NCBI RefSeq assembly: GCF_003865345.1
Contig: NZ_RMVE01000005.1
Coordinates: 62,001-126,000, forward strand
DNA: 64,000 nucleotides
Direction of reading: 5' to 3'
Source of the DNA: Nonlabens xiamenensis
Lineage (GTDB): Bacteria > Bacteroidota > Bacteroidia > Flavobacteriales > Flavobacteriaceae
Below, piece after piece: positions 22,402 to 31,934 of the stretch. The translations under genes were made by a program, and so were the position numbers. Under the pieces are notes generated by a model, which saw only the letters and a program-made list of their open reading frames with translations, searched no databases and was not told the DNA's origin. The number at the start of each line of letters is the position of its first letter. Within the stretch, counting starts at the first letter, position 1.

Positions 22402-23820
22402 ATGAATTCAGAAGATTTCTACAAAAATTTGCTTACCGAGTTCCCTTTCCGACCCACGCAGGAACAGGATAGAGCCCTGGAAGCACTGTCTGATTTTGTG
22501 CTGGATCAAGAAAAGGATCGTGTTTTTTTACTCAAAGGTTATGCTGGAACCGGAAAGACGACGATCATCAGTAGCCTGGTAAAGAGCATCTGGAAAGTGA
22601 GACAACATACGGTGCTGCTTGCACCCACCGGAAGGGCCGCCAAAGTGATCAGTAACTATTCCAATAAGCCTGCTGCCACAATCCATAGGGAAATCTATTA
22701 TCCTAAATCTCAAGGCAACAATGTGCAATTCACCCTCAAGCAAAATAAGCACCGCAAAGCTATCTTCGTGGTAGATGAGTCTTCCATGATTCCTGATGTA
22801 GCTGCAGAAAACAAGATGTTTGGTGGAAACGGATCTTTGTTGGACGACTTGATAGAATACGTTTATAGTGGGGTGCAGTGCAAACTCCTGATCATTGGAG
22901 ATACCGCGCAGTTACCACCAGTCCGACTAGAAGTTTCTCCAGCGTTGGAAGCTCAAGTCCTGGAGCAACGTTACCTGAAGTCCGTTACCGAAATCGAGCT
23001 TGACGAGGTAAAAAGACAAAGTGAAGGTTCAGGAATATTATTCAATGCCACACAAATCAGGAACCATATACTTAACGAAGAATTCGATTTTAAATTTGAT
23101 GTGCAGGAGTTCACGGATATCAATCGGCTGATCGACGGTTACGAAATTATGGATGCGATACAGAGTGCCTATGATTTTCACGGTCATGAAGAAACCGCCA
23201 TTATTGTGAGATCTAACAAAAGAGCCAATCTCTACAACCAGCAAATTCGCTCCAGAATTCTATTTAATGAGAATGAATTATCGGCTGGAGACTTCTTGAT
23301 GGTGGTCAAAAATAACTACCATTGGTTACAACCCAACAGTGATGCAGGTTTTATTGCCAATGGAGATATTATTGAAGTGCTTGAGATCTTTTCCATCAAA
23401 CACATCTACGGTTTCCAATTTGCCGAGGTGAAGGTGCGTATGGTAGACTATCCCAAAATGAAAGATTTTGAAACCGTTCTACTCTTGGATACCTTAAGTT
23501 CAGAAAGTCCATCCTTGACCTATGAAGAGAACAATAAACTCTATCAAGAGGTACGTATGGACTATCTAAAACTGCCGAAATATAAACAGTACAAGGAAAT
23601 TAAGGAAAATCCGTTCTTTAATGCGTTGCAGGTTAAATTTAGTTATGCCATGACCTGTCATAAATCTCAGGGTGGGCAATGGGAAAATGTGATTGTCGAA
23701 CAACCCTATCTTCCTGACGGGCCCAACAAAGGTTATTTGCGATGGTTATATACGGCAGTTACGCGCGCCAAAACAAATTTGTATCTTATTGGTTTTAAAA
23801 ATGATCACTTTATAGAGTAG
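22402..23820 (+). CDS. RecD-like ATP-dependent DNA helicase
   Basis: A 472-residue superfamily 1 helicase of the compact RecD/Dda type. Walker A is GYAGTGKTT (46-54), motif Ia APTGRAAKV, Walker B FVVDESSMI, motif III LLIIGDTAQLPPV, motif V AMTCHKSQGGQWENV and motif VI YTAVTRAK near the C-terminus. It lacks the N-terminal domains of RecD2. Flavobacterial genomes carry this short form as a single gene, likely for replication restart or repair. It starts a small plus-strand unit with the DUF4126 gene 4 bases downstream. Confidence 0.88.
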   Translation: MNSEDFYKNLLTEFPFRPTQEQDRALEALSDFVLDQEKDRVFLLKGYAGTGKTTIISSLVKSIWKVRQHTVLLAPTGRAAKVISNYSNKPAATIHREIYYPKSQGNNVQFTLKQNKHRKAIFVVDESSMIPDVAAENKMFGGNGSLLDDLIEYVYSGVQCKLLIIGDTAQLPPVRLEVSPALEAQVLEQRYLKSVTEIELDEVKRQSEGSGILFNATQIRNHILNEEFDFKFDVQEFTDINRLIDGYEIMDAIQSAYDFHGHEETAIIVRSNKRANLYNQQIRSRILFNENELSAGDFLMVVKNNYHWLQPNSDAGFIANGDIIEVLEIFSIKHIYGFQFAEVKVRMVDYPKMKDFETVLLLDTLSSESPSLTYEENNKLYQEVRMDYLKLPKYKQYKEIKENPFFNALQVKFSYAMTCHKSQGGQWENVIVEQPYLPDGPNKGYLRWLYTAVTRAKTNLYLIGFKNDHFIE

Positions 23821-23824
23821 GCGT

Positions 23825-24421
23825 ATGGAAATCTTTTTAAGTATATGTTTGGGAATCGGGCTTTCGGCAAGTGCCGGTTTCCGTGTTTTTATTCCGCTAT
23901 TGTTGCTCAGTTTTGCGGGATATATGGGATGGATTCCGCTGGCTGAGGATTGGCAATGGGCAGGAAGTCTTACCGCTATCATCGTATTAGGAGTGGCTGC
24001 CGTTGTTGAAGTATTAGCTTATTATATTCCGTATGTGGACAATTTACTGGACACGATTTCTATTCCCTTGGCAACCGTCGCAGGTACTGCCGTCATGGTA
24101 AGTGTAATAGGGGATATGGACCCAGTCTACTCTTGGACGTTGGCTATTATTGCCGGTGGAGGTACTGCAGCTGCTGTATCTACCACAACTACGGCTGCGC
24201 GTGCGGCAAGTACCACCTTTACTGGTGGTTTAGGCAATCCAGTAGTGAGTACTGTGGAGGCTGGGGTGAGTAGCTTTTTATCCGTGCTGTCGATGGTGTT
24301 GCCCTTTGTGGCGGTATTGGTTGTATTTTTCCTTTTGGTAGGTATGCGTAAGTTGTACAAAAGGTTTTTTAAGAAAAAGAGACCAGAAGGAATGCCATCA
24401 GACCAACACCTATCTCGTTGA
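23825..24421 (+). CDS. DUF4126 family integral membrane protein
   Basis: A 198-residue inner-membrane protein of the DUF4126 family: MEIFLSICLGIGLSASAGFRVFIPLLLLSF is the family's N-terminal motif, with five or six membrane segments and a Thr/Ala-rich central stretch (AVSTTTTAARAAS). The tail is basic (KRFFKKKRPEG), consistent with a cytosolic C-terminus. Function unknown. It follows the helicase gene by 4 bases and is probably co-transcribed. Confidence 0.8.
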   Translation: MEIFLSICLGIGLSASAGFRVFIPLLLLSFAGYMGWIPLAEDWQWAGSLTAIIVLGVAAVVEVLAYYIPYVDNLLDTISIPLATVAGTAVMVSVIGDMDPVYSWTLAIIAGGGTAAAVSTTTTAARAASTTFTGGLGNPVVSTVEAGVSSFLSVLSMVLPFVAVLVVFFLLVGMRKLYKRFFKKKRPEGMPSDQHLSR

Positions 24422-24476
24422 AAAACAAATATTTTAATTGATTTAAAAGTCCCAAATGATCTTCATCATCTTGCGA

Positions 24477-25832
24477 TTATTCTTTAATAAACACCTGGGA
24501 TAATTGTTGGGTATTACTGGAAAGTTGCAAGACATAACTTCCTGAAGCCAATCTGGATATATCAATATGATCTGAACCCACAGCGATTTGACTAATGACT
24601 TGACCATTCAAATCGATCACCTTTATTTGGTAGGACGAAAGGTCCTCCATGTTGATGTAAAGCTTGTGATCGGCTGGATTGGGATAAAGGAGAAATTCTG
24701 TGCCTGCGGCAACTTCAGTATTGCCCAGAGTGGAACAGGAAACAATGTTCCATGACGGGCAAAATTCGTAGGCATCCGTTGAAGCTGCCGTGTTGGGGGT
24801 CTTGATCCAAGGGCTTGAGGGGTTTCTTACATTGTCAAAAACATGTATTTCATTGGATACCGCACCTCTTGAGGTCGCCGTTGGAATACTGGTTTGGGTT
24901 CCCAATTCAAAGGTGTTGCCAAAAAACGAATTGCGATAACCGGTTTTATACGTATAGCTGCTGGACATACGATTGTTGAAATCGATCATGCTCGCAATGT
25001 TGGTGTTGCCATTGACTTGAAAAGTGTTGAAGTATATAAAGGTGTAGATACCTTTGATGTCCATAAAGGAATCTGAAAAATTTGCTCCAGTAATGCCAGT
25101 CCCATCCATGATGCAATTCTTGACTACATTATACTCGGTGCCTTCCTTGATATCAAAATGTTCTGCCCTGATATTGGGACCCATGATGCAGTTGTCAATA
25201 GTATTGTAATTACAATCTGGATTGTAGGTGCTGTGTTGGGATCGATCCGACCCAATATAAATTCCTTCTCCAAAACCAGCTGAATTCACTCCAGTATTAC
25301 TGATACTACAGGAAATGATGGTATTGTGACTCGAACCACTTCTGATATGTATGCCTTCCTCGCCTATGTCCTGAACATCGATATTGGTCAAAGTGCAATA
25401 ATTGGCCGTATCCAACATGATACCTTTATCTCCTTGTTCTATACGCAAATCCCTGATGTCCCAATAATCTCCAGTAATGCTCAGAATAGCACCATCATAG
25501 ATGTCGTTATCCGGGCACTGCAATAGTGGTCTGTTGGTGCTGCTGGAACCTCGCAGAATGATAGGTTGGGTCGGCGTTCCACTTCTGTCTGAGGTAAATC
25601 TTACAAATTTTCCTATCGCGTCCATTACTTTACCGCTGGGTTCATAGGTTCCTGGCATGATGATGATTTCATCTCCCGGATTGGCTATACCCATCGCATT
25701 TCTAAGTTCGCTGGTCGTGCTGCAATTGTATATGGTGTAGGCATAGGACCAACTGGTCGGAATGCAGAACCATAAAAAGATCATCAATAGGCGGATCCTT
25801 AAGAGACAAAACTGGTTTTTGGTGGTTGCCAT
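24477..25832 (-). CDS. T9SS-exported right-handed beta-helix protein
   Basis: A 451-residue secreted protein. A long N-terminal signal peptide (hydrophobic LLMIFLWFCIPTSWSYA) leads into a parallel beta-helix of pectate-lyase or chondroitinase-B type: repeated short turns such as YWDIRDLRIEQGDKGIML, CTLTNIDVQDIGEEGIHI and NTIISCSISNTGVNS run to about residue 310. The last 75 residues (LLYPNPADHKLYI.. to ..LSQVFIKE) are a type A T9SS sorting domain, so the protein is displayed on or released from the cell surface. It may cut or bind a polysaccharide. No operon partner. Confidence 0.85.
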   Translation of the reverse strand: MATTKNQFCLLRIRLLMIFLWFCIPTSWSYAYTIYNCSTTSELRNAMGIANPGDEIIIMPGTYEPSGKVMDAIGKFVRFTSDRSGTPTQPIILRGSSSTNRPLLQCPDNDIYDGAILSITGDYWDIRDLRIEQGDKGIMLDTANYCTLTNIDVQDIGEEGIHIRSGSSHNTIISCSISNTGVNSAGFGEGIYIGSDRSQHSTYNPDCNYNTIDNCIMGPNIRAEHFDIKEGTEYNVVKNCIMDGTGITGANFSDSFMDIKGIYTFIYFNTFQVNGNTNIASMIDFNNRMSSSYTYKTGYRNSFFGNTFELGTQTSIPTATSRGAVSNEIHVFDNVRNPSSPWIKTPNTAASTDAYEFCPSWNIVSCSTLGNTEVAAGTEFLLYPNPADHKLYINMEDLSSYQIKVIDLNGQVISQIAVGSDHIDISRLASGSYVLQLSSNTQQLSQVFIKE

Positions 25833-25957
25833 CTGGTTTTTTTTATGTCAATTGTTTAATAATCAGTAGCTAATATAGGCACCAAAAGTATTTTTATCGT
25901 TGATTGTGTTAATTTTATCAATTATGTTGTTTTTAATCGATAATTCTTTGAGATTGT

Positions 25958-26143
25958 TCATGATAAATTGCTGACGGGATCGTTTTTTGATCCTTTGATC
26001 TTAGGATTGGAAAGGAACGAGGCATTGTCTATTTTCGCTTTCGCGAAAGCGGCAACTGAGCCAGACCAATAATGATTTAAAACATGCTCGTAAGGCTCGG
26101 AAGGAATTTTTATCTTTAACTCAGCGGTGGCAACCACTTTTTC
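25958..26143 (-). CDS. Possible small protein of 61 residues
   Basis: An open frame from ATG 26141-26143 ([22 protein letters not shown]..). It contains a palindrome copy (read as [10 protein letters not shown]) and otherwise has plausible amino-acid use in the first 25 residues. The other half looks random. The longer version from 26191 would approach the kdsB start. I cannot assign a family. It may be a real short gene or the remains of one; the rest of 25833-26218 shows nothing else. Confidence 0.25.
   Translation of the reverse strand, partial: EKVVATAELKIKIPSEPYEHVLNHYWSGSVAAFAKAKIDNASFLSNPKIKGSKNDPVSNLS
26036..26051. repeat. 16-bp palindrome copy 4 (perfect)
   Basis: CGCTTTCGCGAAAGCG in the gap between the beta-helix gene and kdsB. 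Confidence 0.9.
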
Positions 26144-26218
26144 CATGGAGTAGCATTCAAGGAAAGCAAACACCAGATGAGGCCGAGACATAACTGTTAT
26201 CGGACAATTAAAATATAT

Positions 26219-26965
26219 ATGAAGAAAATCGCAGTTATTCCAGCCAGGTACCAGGCCAGTAGATTTCCAGCAAAACTCATGCAGGATTTATGTGGTCAGT
26301 CTGTTATCGTTAGGACTTACCAGGCTACATTACAAACGGGTTTGTTTGATGAAGTGGTGGTCGCTACGGATTCTGACATCATTTATAAAGAAGTCAAAAA
26401 CAACGGTGGTACAGTGATTAAATCCAAACGTGAACACCATTGTGGAAGTGACCGTATTGCCGAGGCCGTTGAAAATTCTGATGCAGATATAGTGGTCAAC
26501 GTACAAGGAGATGAACCCTTTACCAATAAAGAAGATTTAGAAAAGTTGATTGGGGTATTTGAGCGGGACGAGCAAAAGGAAATCTCTCTGGCCTCCCTTA
26601 TGCATGTCATGGCCAAAAGAGAAGACATTGAAAATCCTAACAATGTTAAAGTGGTGACGGATATGCAAAATAACGCGATTTATTTTTCCAGATCAGTCAT
26701 ACCTTTTCCCAGGGATTTAAAGATTCTACAGCCTGTATATAAGCATATAGGGATATATGCATTTCGCAAAGAGGCTTTACTCGATTTTTATACGCAATCG
26801 CCTACACCACTTGAACAATCTGAGAAAATTGAATGTATCAGATATTTGGAACACGGCAAGAAAATCAAAATGATTTTGACCGATCACACGAGCGTAGGTA
26901 TAGATACTCCGGCCGATCTTGAATCGGCCAGGTCTACATGGAAGGAAAGGTATTCAGCTACTTAA
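26219..26965 (+). CDS. kdsB: 3-deoxy-manno-octulosonate cytidylyltransferase
   Basis: A 248-residue enzyme that activates Kdo with CTP (CMP-Kdo), the donor for the inner core of lipopolysaccharide. The N-terminal nucleotide-binding motif is [15 protein letters not shown], followed by [19 protein letters not shown] and [10 protein letters not shown], then the [12 protein letters not shown] and [12 protein letters not shown] segments. The ATG at 26219 gives the normal start; a longer frame from 26177 adds residues with no match. The stop overlaps the end of the next, convergent gene by 4 bases. Confidence 0.95.
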   Translation: MKKIAVIPARYQASRFPAKLMQDLCGQSVIVRTYQATLQTGLFDEVVVATDSDIIYKEVKNNGGTVIKSKREHHCGSDRIAEAVENSDADIVVNVQGDEPFTNKEDLEKLIGVFERDEQKEISLASLMHVMAKREDIENPNNVKVVTDMQNNAIYFSRSVIPFPRDLKILQPVYKHIGIYAFRKEALLDFYTQSPTPLEQSEKIECIRYLEHGKKIKMILTDHTSVGIDTPADLESARSTWKERYSAT

Positions 26966-27279
26966 ATGCTGATTCCCACGGGAAGCATTTCCTTGTATTT
27001 GATCCGGTTCTTACGTACAAAACCAGCGATCTTTGGATGTGTAGGTACAACCTTTAATTCCTTTTCGTTTTTGATATTATCAAAAACTGCAGTTAAAAAT
27101 TCGTTTTTAAAATCTACATCCTCTTCCAGTTGTTCAGGGATGATCAGTTTGGTAAGAAAAATTTTTCTTTCCTGTTGTGCGTATTCGACTTTAGCAAGAA
27201 AGTCTCCTTTACGACATTCGTACTGACGTAAAAAACTATTGTCAGTAACTTCAGTGCTTGTTGTGGTGTCCATATACAT
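26962..27279 (-). CDS. YjdJ-type small GNAT acetyltransferase
   Basis: A 105-residue protein of the short, GNAT-like YjdJ family (N-acetyltransferase-like). The visible marks are [33 protein letters not shown] and the ending [23 protein letters not shown], where the family has VVPxCxFVAxYxxxHPEY. The cofactor-binding Q/RxxGxG loop is not obvious in this shortened protein. A substrate is not known. It is convergent with kdsB and divergent from the alpha/beta hydrolase gene. ATG at 27279 or the one two codons later could be used. Confidence 0.7.
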   Translation of the reverse strand: MYMDTTTSTEVTDNSFLRQYECRKGDFLAKVEYAQQERKIFLTKLIIPEQLEEDVDFKNEFLTAVFDNIKNEKELKVVPTHPKIAGFVRKNRIKYKEMLPVGISI

Positions 27280-27309
27280 TCTTTTAACTCGGGACGCCTT
27301 AGTATGGCG

Positions 27310-27349
27310 TTCACTAATTTATAAGCCTTAACTTTGGTCGATTAGTGAA
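27310..27349. promoter_or_regulatory. Inverted repeat around a promoter-like box
   Basis: A perfect 9-bp inverted repeat, TTCACTAAT (27310-27318) and ATTAGTGAA (27341-27349), encloses a TAACTTTG box at 27329-27336 in the divergent intergenic region. It could be an operator or an RNA hairpin. Inference from position only. Confidence 0.35.
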
Positions 27350-27450
27350 GAGTAAAAATTTCATTGTGATTGGTTCAAAGATACTCCAAAAATGATGTTA
27401 AGTTACCTTTTTAAATGTTAAAGACTTAATTAGTAGTATATTCATACAAA

Positions 27451-28098
27451 ATGAAACATGTTTATATGATGCCCGGTATGGCGGCCTCCCCACTTATTTT
27501 TGAACATCTTTCGCTTCCTGAAGACCAATTTAACATTCATCTGCTTGAATGGTTGATCCCTTATAAAAATGAGTCCATATCCTCTTACGCCAGTCGACTG
27601 CTAGAGGAGGTTAAGTTTGAGAATCCTGTGTTAATTGGTGTGTCTTTTGGCGGAATTATAGTGCAAGAGATGGCCAAGCAAATTTCTGTGGATAAGCTCA
27701 TCATCATTTCCAGTATCAAAAGTACGACAGAGTTCCCCAGGCGCATGAAGTTCGCCAGGCGCACGGGTATCCACAAATGTTTGCCTACCAGACTTGTGGA
27801 ACGTATGGAGTTGTTGAATAAATACAATTTTGGTATAGCTGCCAAAAAAATAAAACTCTATAATAAATACCTTTCTGTCAATGACCGCCGCTATTTGGAT
27901 TGGGCCTTAGAAAAAGTTGTCAATTGGCAACAAGACAAACCTTTACCAGGAACTATTCACATACACGGCGATAGTGATCCGGTATTTCCCATCAAATACA
28001 TTGAGGATTGTACCACCATTGAAGGGGGGACTCATGTGATGATCATTAACCGATTCAGATGGTTCAATGAACATTTACCTGCTATAATTAATTCGTAA
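27451..28098 (+). CDS. Alpha/beta hydrolase
   Basis: A 215-residue compact cytosolic alpha/beta hydrolase. It starts MKHVYMMPGMAASPLIFEHL, with the oxyanion region at MPGMAAS, the nucleophile elbow GVSFGG near 67-72, a candidate acid in HGDSDPVFP and the His in GGTHVMI. No signal peptide. The small size and cap-less order match a Bacteroidota-wide group with unknown substrate. It precedes the lytic transglycosylase gene by 77 bp, so the two may or may not share a transcript. Confidence 0.8.
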   Translation: MKHVYMMPGMAASPLIFEHLSLPEDQFNIHLLEWLIPYKNESISSYASRLLEEVKFENPVLIGVSFGGIIVQEMAKQISVDKLIIISSIKSTTEFPRRMKFARRTGIHKCLPTRLVERMELLNKYNFGIAAKKIKLYNKYLSVNDRRYLDWALEKVVNWQQDKPLPGTIHIHGDSDPVFPIKYIEDCTTIEGGTHVMIINRFRWFNEHLPAIINS

Positions 28099-28175
28099 AA
28101 ATCTGTAAACCTTAACGATTTATAACCTATTCACTTGCGTATACTTTAATATCTTTAGGTCAAAATTCCAGGATT

Positions 28176-29114
28176 ATGAAAAAGATTTTGATGGGTGCCG
28201 TCATCGCCCTAGTAGCATTGGGAATAATGGGTGCTATCACGCAGCAGCAAAATGATGAAATTGAGTCTGCACAGGAAACTTCAGATACGCCGACCGATAA
28301 AGTGGTGGGAGACTATAATGTCTATAGCATCAGCCTTCCCGAAAGTATGGAATTTGCTGGAGAAGCAGTTCCACTAGAAAATCCAGACATCAGGGAAAGA
28401 GCCGACCGCGAATTCTTGGTCAATACCTACTGGCAATCCAATGGAATTCTATTGATCAAACGAGCACAAAAATATTTTCCCATCATTGAGCCCATCCTCA
28501 AAGAAAAAGGTGTTCCAGAAGATTTCAAGTACCTGGCGGTTATTGAAAGCGGTTTACAAAACGTAACCTCGCCTGCAGGTGCCAAGGGTTTTTGGCAAAT
28601 CATGCCAGCGACCGGTAAGGAATTAGGTCTTGAAGTGAATGACAATGTTGATGAACGCTACCACCTTGAAATGGCTACCAGAGCAGCGGCTGATTATCTC
28701 AAAGAAAGCAAAGAGAGATTTGGTAGCTGGACACTGGCGGCTGCAGCTTATAATGCAGGAAACGCAGGAATAGATCGTCAGTTGGAAGCCCAGGGAGTAG
28801 ATGATTACTATGATCTCTTGTTAGGACAAGAAACCGGTAGATATATGTTCCGTATTCTGGCTTTGAAGGAAATATTAGGGCAACCAGAGAAATTTGGCTT
28901 TAACGTTGACCCTGCCCATGCCTATCAGTTGGTTCCCACCAAGAAAATTGACGTGGATTATGAAATTGAAGATTTAGCCGCTTTCGCGAAAGCGAACAAT
29001 ATCAACTACAAAATTCTAAAAATACATAATCCCTGGTTGCGAGAACCCAAACTCAACAATTCATCCAGAAAGTTGTACCACATTGAGATCCCTAAAGAGG
29101 GATACTACAATTAA
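28176..29114 (+). CDS. Membrane-bound lytic murein transglycosylase (MltD-like)
   Basis: A 312-residue peptidoglycan lytic enzyme. An N-terminal hydrophobic segment (ILMGAVIALVALGIMGAI) exports or anchors it. The SLT domain runs about 95-240: Glu124 in AVIESGLQN is the catalytic acid, followed by SPAGAKGFWQIMPATG and AAAAYNAGNAGI, both strongly conserved. It cleaves the glycan strand with formation of 1,6-anhydro-MurNAc in the periplasm. There is no clear LysM domain, unlike MltD of Escherichia coli. A perfect palindrome copy (28979-28994) encodes AAFAKANN near the C-terminus. The cls gene follows by 11 bases, suggesting an envelope operon. Confidence 0.88.
   Translation: MKKILMGAVIALVALGIMGAITQQQNDEIESAQETSDTPTDKVVGDYNVYSISLPESMEFAGEAVPLENPDIRERADREFLVNTYWQSNGILLIKRAQKYFPIIEPILKEKGVPEDFKYLAVIESGLQNVTSPAGAKGFWQIMPATGKELGLEVNDNVDERYHLEMATRAAADYLKESKERFGSWTLAAAAYNAGNAGIDRQLEAQGVDDYYDLLLGQETGRYMFRILALKEILGQPEKFGFNVDPAHAYQLVPTKKIDVDYEIEDLAAFAKANNINYKILKIHNPWLREPKLNNSSRKLYHIEIPKEGYYN
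28979..28994. repeat. 16-bp palindrome copy 5 (perfect)
   Basis: CGCTTTCGCGAAAGCG inside the lytic transglycosylase gene, encoding Ala-Phe-Ala-Lys-Ala. Confidence 0.9.
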
Positions 29115-29125
29115 TCACCTGCTGA

Positions 29126-30607
29126 ATGCTGTCTTGGCTCACCCGTAATTGGTTTCTTTCTGCCCTGATCATTAATTATATCGTGGCACTAAGTGCAGCT
29201 TTCTTTCTCCTGCGCAGTAACCAAAATCCGCGTAAAACGCTATCCTCATTATTATTTTTGGTGGCCTTTCCATTTGTGGGTTTGGCCATCTACTATTTTT
29301 TTGGATTGGAATACCGCAAGTCTAAAATATTTAAAAGAAAAGACCTTGCCGCTCATAATTTGATCCAGGAATGGTCAGAACGACTGAAAATCAGTTCGGA
29401 AAAATTAAATGAATACGAACAAACCTTCCTGGAGGATCGACTCAAGGTTGCCAGGCTATTGCATCGCAACCAGGCTTCATCACTCACCTTGCGGAATGAT
29501 CTTGAGCTCTTGATCAACGGTGAAGTGGCTTTTGAACGAATATTTCAAGATATTGATAGGGCTAAAGACCACATCCATCTGGAGTATTTTATCTTTAATG
29601 ATGACCGCATCGGCAATGCTTTTATCGACAAGTTGGTGTCTGCACGTGAAAGAGGCGTAGAGGTAAAGTTGATCTATGACTCGGTAGGAAGTTCGTTGTC
29701 CGGTAAAGCCAAAAAGCGTATGAGAGAGGCTGGGATCGAGTATTACTCCTTCATGCCGGTAATCTTTTCCAACTTTACACGTAAGGCCAATTATCGCAAT
29801 CATAGAAAAATCTGTATCATCGATGGACATATCGGATTTTTAGGCGGAGTGAACGTCAGTGATGACTATGTGAATAGGGAAGACGATCCGCCTTCTAAAA
29901 CCTACTGGAGGGATACCCATTTGCGCATTGAAGGACACGCCGTCAAAACCATGCAAGCCCAATGGTTGCTTAATTATTACTTTGTAAGTGATCACGTTGG
30001 GGAAGACACAGATTTAGAGATTCCAGAAGACTATTTTCCAGAGATCGATGAGCATCCTAATAAACCTGTACAGATCGCTGCTAGTGGTCCAGATACTGAT
30101 TGGGCCAACATCATGGAAGCTATTTTTATGGCGATCACCAGTGCAGAAAGCTGTGTACGTATTACCACGCCCTACTTTATTCCCAATGAGGCCATTCTTA
30201 CCGCCTTAAAAAGCGCCGCAAGGTCAGGGATAGAAGTCCAGATTTTGGTACCTAGAATAGGGGATAGCTGGGCGGCCAGATATGCCTCGCGGTCCTATTT
30301 CAGAGAAATTTTGGAAAGTGGAATTCAGGTTTTTTGGTACAATAAGGGAATGGTTCATGCCAAATCCATGGTGGTAGATGATAAGTTTGCTACCATAGGA
30401 ACCTCTAATATGGACTACCGTAGTTTTGACATCAATTTTGAGATCAATGCCTTGATTTTTGACCAGGGAATGGCCGTTGAATTAAATGAACAATTCAACA
30501 AAGATCTTGAGGATTGTACCGAAGTTCAACTAGATTTATGGGAAAAACGGGACGATTTGAACAAATTCAAAGAGTCTTTTTGTAGATTGTGGGCTCCATT
30601 ACTCTAA
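29126..30607 (+). CDS. cls: Cardiolipin synthase
   Basis: A 493-residue membrane enzyme that joins two phosphatidylglycerol molecules into cardiolipin. Two N-terminal membrane segments (about 9-30 and 38-60, PLDc_N type) precede two phospholipase D domains. The first HKD motif is NHRKICIIDG near residue 225 and the second VHAKSMVVDD near 411, each followed by the conserved GGVN or GTSN turn. Length and order are normal for bacterial Cls. It lies 11 bases after the lytic transglycosylase gene and ends at a stop that the next membrane protein gene follows within a few bases. Confidence 0.92.
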   Translation: MLSWLTRNWFLSALIINYIVALSAAFFLLRSNQNPRKTLSSLLFLVAFPFVGLAIYYFFGLEYRKSKIFKRKDLAAHNLIQEWSERLKISSEKLNEYEQTFLEDRLKVARLLHRNQASSLTLRNDLELLINGEVAFERIFQDIDRAKDHIHLEYFIFNDDRIGNAFIDKLVSARERGVEVKLIYDSVGSSLSGKAKKRMREAGIEYYSFMPVIFSNFTRKANYRNHRKICIIDGHIGFLGGVNVSDDYVNREDDPPSKTYWRDTHLRIEGHAVKTMQAQWLLNYYFVSDHVGEDTDLEIPEDYFPEIDEHPNKPVQIAASGPDTDWANIMEAIFMAITSAESCVRITTPYFIPNEAILTALKSAARSGIEVQILVPRIGDSWAARYASRSYFREILESGIQVFWYNKGMVHAKSMVVDDKFATIGTSNMDYRSFDINFEINALIFDQGMAVELNEQFNKDLEDCTEVQLDLWEKRDDLNKFKESFCRLWAPLL

Positions 30608-30609
30608 CC

Positions 30610-31008
30610 ATGAAACCTAAAAAGATGACTTTGACGACTGTATTACTGTTATTACTGATCGGCCTACTGGCTGGTGTATTGAGCGGAAGCGTAGGCGTAG
30701 GAGGAGGAGTGATCATGGTCCCATTGGCCATTTGGTTTTTGGGATATTCCCAGCATCAAGCACAAGGAATGAGTCTGGCTGTACTTGCCGTTCCTGTCAC
30801 ATTCCTGGCTGCTTATACGTATCACAAAAACGGTCATACGCTGGATTGGCGATATGCCTTGATCATTGCCATCGCTTTTGTAGTGGGGGGATACTTCGGA
30901 TCAAAGATTGCGGTAAACATCAACCAACAAATGCTGAAAAAGGTTTTTGGAATCATTTTGATCATAGTAGCGATTAAAATGATATTTTTTTCAGGTGCCA
31001 AAGCCTGA
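30610..31008 (+). CDS. TSUP (TauE/SafE) family half-length transporter
   Basis: A 132-residue membrane protein with four hydrophobic segments. The GLLAGVLSGSVGVGGGVIMVP motif is the signature of the TSUP family, which moves sulphite, sulphonates or other organic anions. Canonical members have two such halves; this is a single half that would dimerise, a form seen in other flavobacteria. Start choice: the ATG at 30610 is preferred over a GTG-like extension 21 bases upstream that overlaps the end of cls. Confidence 0.75.
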   Translation: MKPKKMTLTTVLLLLLIGLLAGVLSGSVGVGGGVIMVPLAIWFLGYSQHQAQGMSLAVLAVPVTFLAAYTYHKNGHTLDWRYALIIAIAFVVGGYFGSKIAVNINQQMLKKVFGIILIIVAIKMIFFSGAKA

Positions 31009-31088
31009 GTTAAGAAATTTATAACAGCCTGAATCTGGTAAATATCCGAATTTTACCATATCAATATTTTAAATCAACAATCCTAATT

Positions 31089-31934
31089 ATGAAAAAATTT
31101 TTAATGGCCTTGAGCTTAATACTTGTAGCAACAGGAGTTGACGCTCAGATTAAGGCACCGCAACCTAGTCCTAGTGCTAAGGTAATGCAAACCGTAGGTC
31201 TTACCGATGTTACGCTTGAATATTCACGACCTGCCATGAGAGGTAGAGATATTTTTGGCGGACTCGTACCTTTTGATAAAGTATGGCGTACTGGAGCCAA
31301 TGCCAACTCCACCATTAGTTTCTCTGATGACGTACAATTCAATGGTGTCAATGTACCCGCAGGTACTTATGCAGTTTACACCATTCCTGGTAAAAAAGAA
31401 TGGGAAGTGATGTTGTATAGCGCTACAGACAATTGGGGTACACCAGAAAAATGGAATGATGCAATGGTAGTCGCTTCCGCGAAAGTGGAGCCTGTAAAGC
31501 TAAAAAATAAGGTGGAAAGTTGGACCATGGGTATCAACGAACTTGAAATGGACGGAGCGCACTTGCAGATGATGTGGGACGATACGATGGTAGCGGTACC
31601 TTTTAGTGTACCTACTGCCGCCAAAACACAAGCCAGTATTGAGCAAGTAATGAGTGGACCCAGCGCTAATGATTACTATAGTGCAGCCACATTTTACTTA
31701 GATACCAAACAGGACTTAAAAAAAGCCCATGATTGGATCTCTATGGCAGTAGAAATGCGCCCAGAAGCCTTCTGGATGTACCGTAAAAAATCTTTGATTG
31801 AAGCAGAGATGGGTAAAAAGTCTGACGCCATTGCCAGCGCTAAAAAGTCATTGGAATTGGCCCAGAAAGCGGGTAATGCCGACTATGTCAAATTGAACAT
31901 GGACAGTCTAAAAGAATGGGGTGCTAAGATGTAA
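31089..31934 (+). CDS. DUF2911 family exported protein
   Basis: A 281-residue periplasmic protein with a signal peptide (MKKFLMALSLILVATGVDAQ). Residues 20-170 form the DUF2911 domain: LEYSRPAMRGRDIFGGLVPFDKVWRTGANANSTI is highly typical, followed by VPAGTYAVYTIPGKKEWEVML. The C-terminal 90 residues are two TPR-like helices (YYSAATFYLDTKQDLKKAHDWISMAVE). Function unknown, widespread in Bacteroidota. A degenerate palindrome copy (31472-31487) lies inside, read as VASAKVEP. No operon partner. Confidence 0.85.
   Translation: MKKFLMALSLILVATGVDAQIKAPQPSPSAKVMQTVGLTDVTLEYSRPAMRGRDIFGGLVPFDKVWRTGANANSTISFSDDVQFNGVNVPAGTYAVYTIPGKKEWEVMLYSATDNWGTPEKWNDAMVVASAKVEPVKLKNKVESWTMGINELEMDGAHLQMMWDDTMVAVPFSVPTAAKTQASIEQVMSGPSANDYYSAATFYLDTKQDLKKAHDWISMAVEMRPEAFWMYRKKSLIEAEMGKKSDAIASAKKSLELAQKAGNADYVKLNMDSLKEWGAKM
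31472..31487. repeat. 16-bp palindrome copy 6 (degenerate)
   Basis: CGCTTCCGCGAAAGTG; two positions differ from the perfect motif. The T-to-C change is the same as in copy 11. Confidence 0.6.

Noticed and set aside
31036-31058. TGGTAAA...TTTACCA hairpin between the TSUP and DUF2911 genes
   Set aside because: Only a 7-bp A+T-rich stem without a T-run; not convincing as a terminator or operator.
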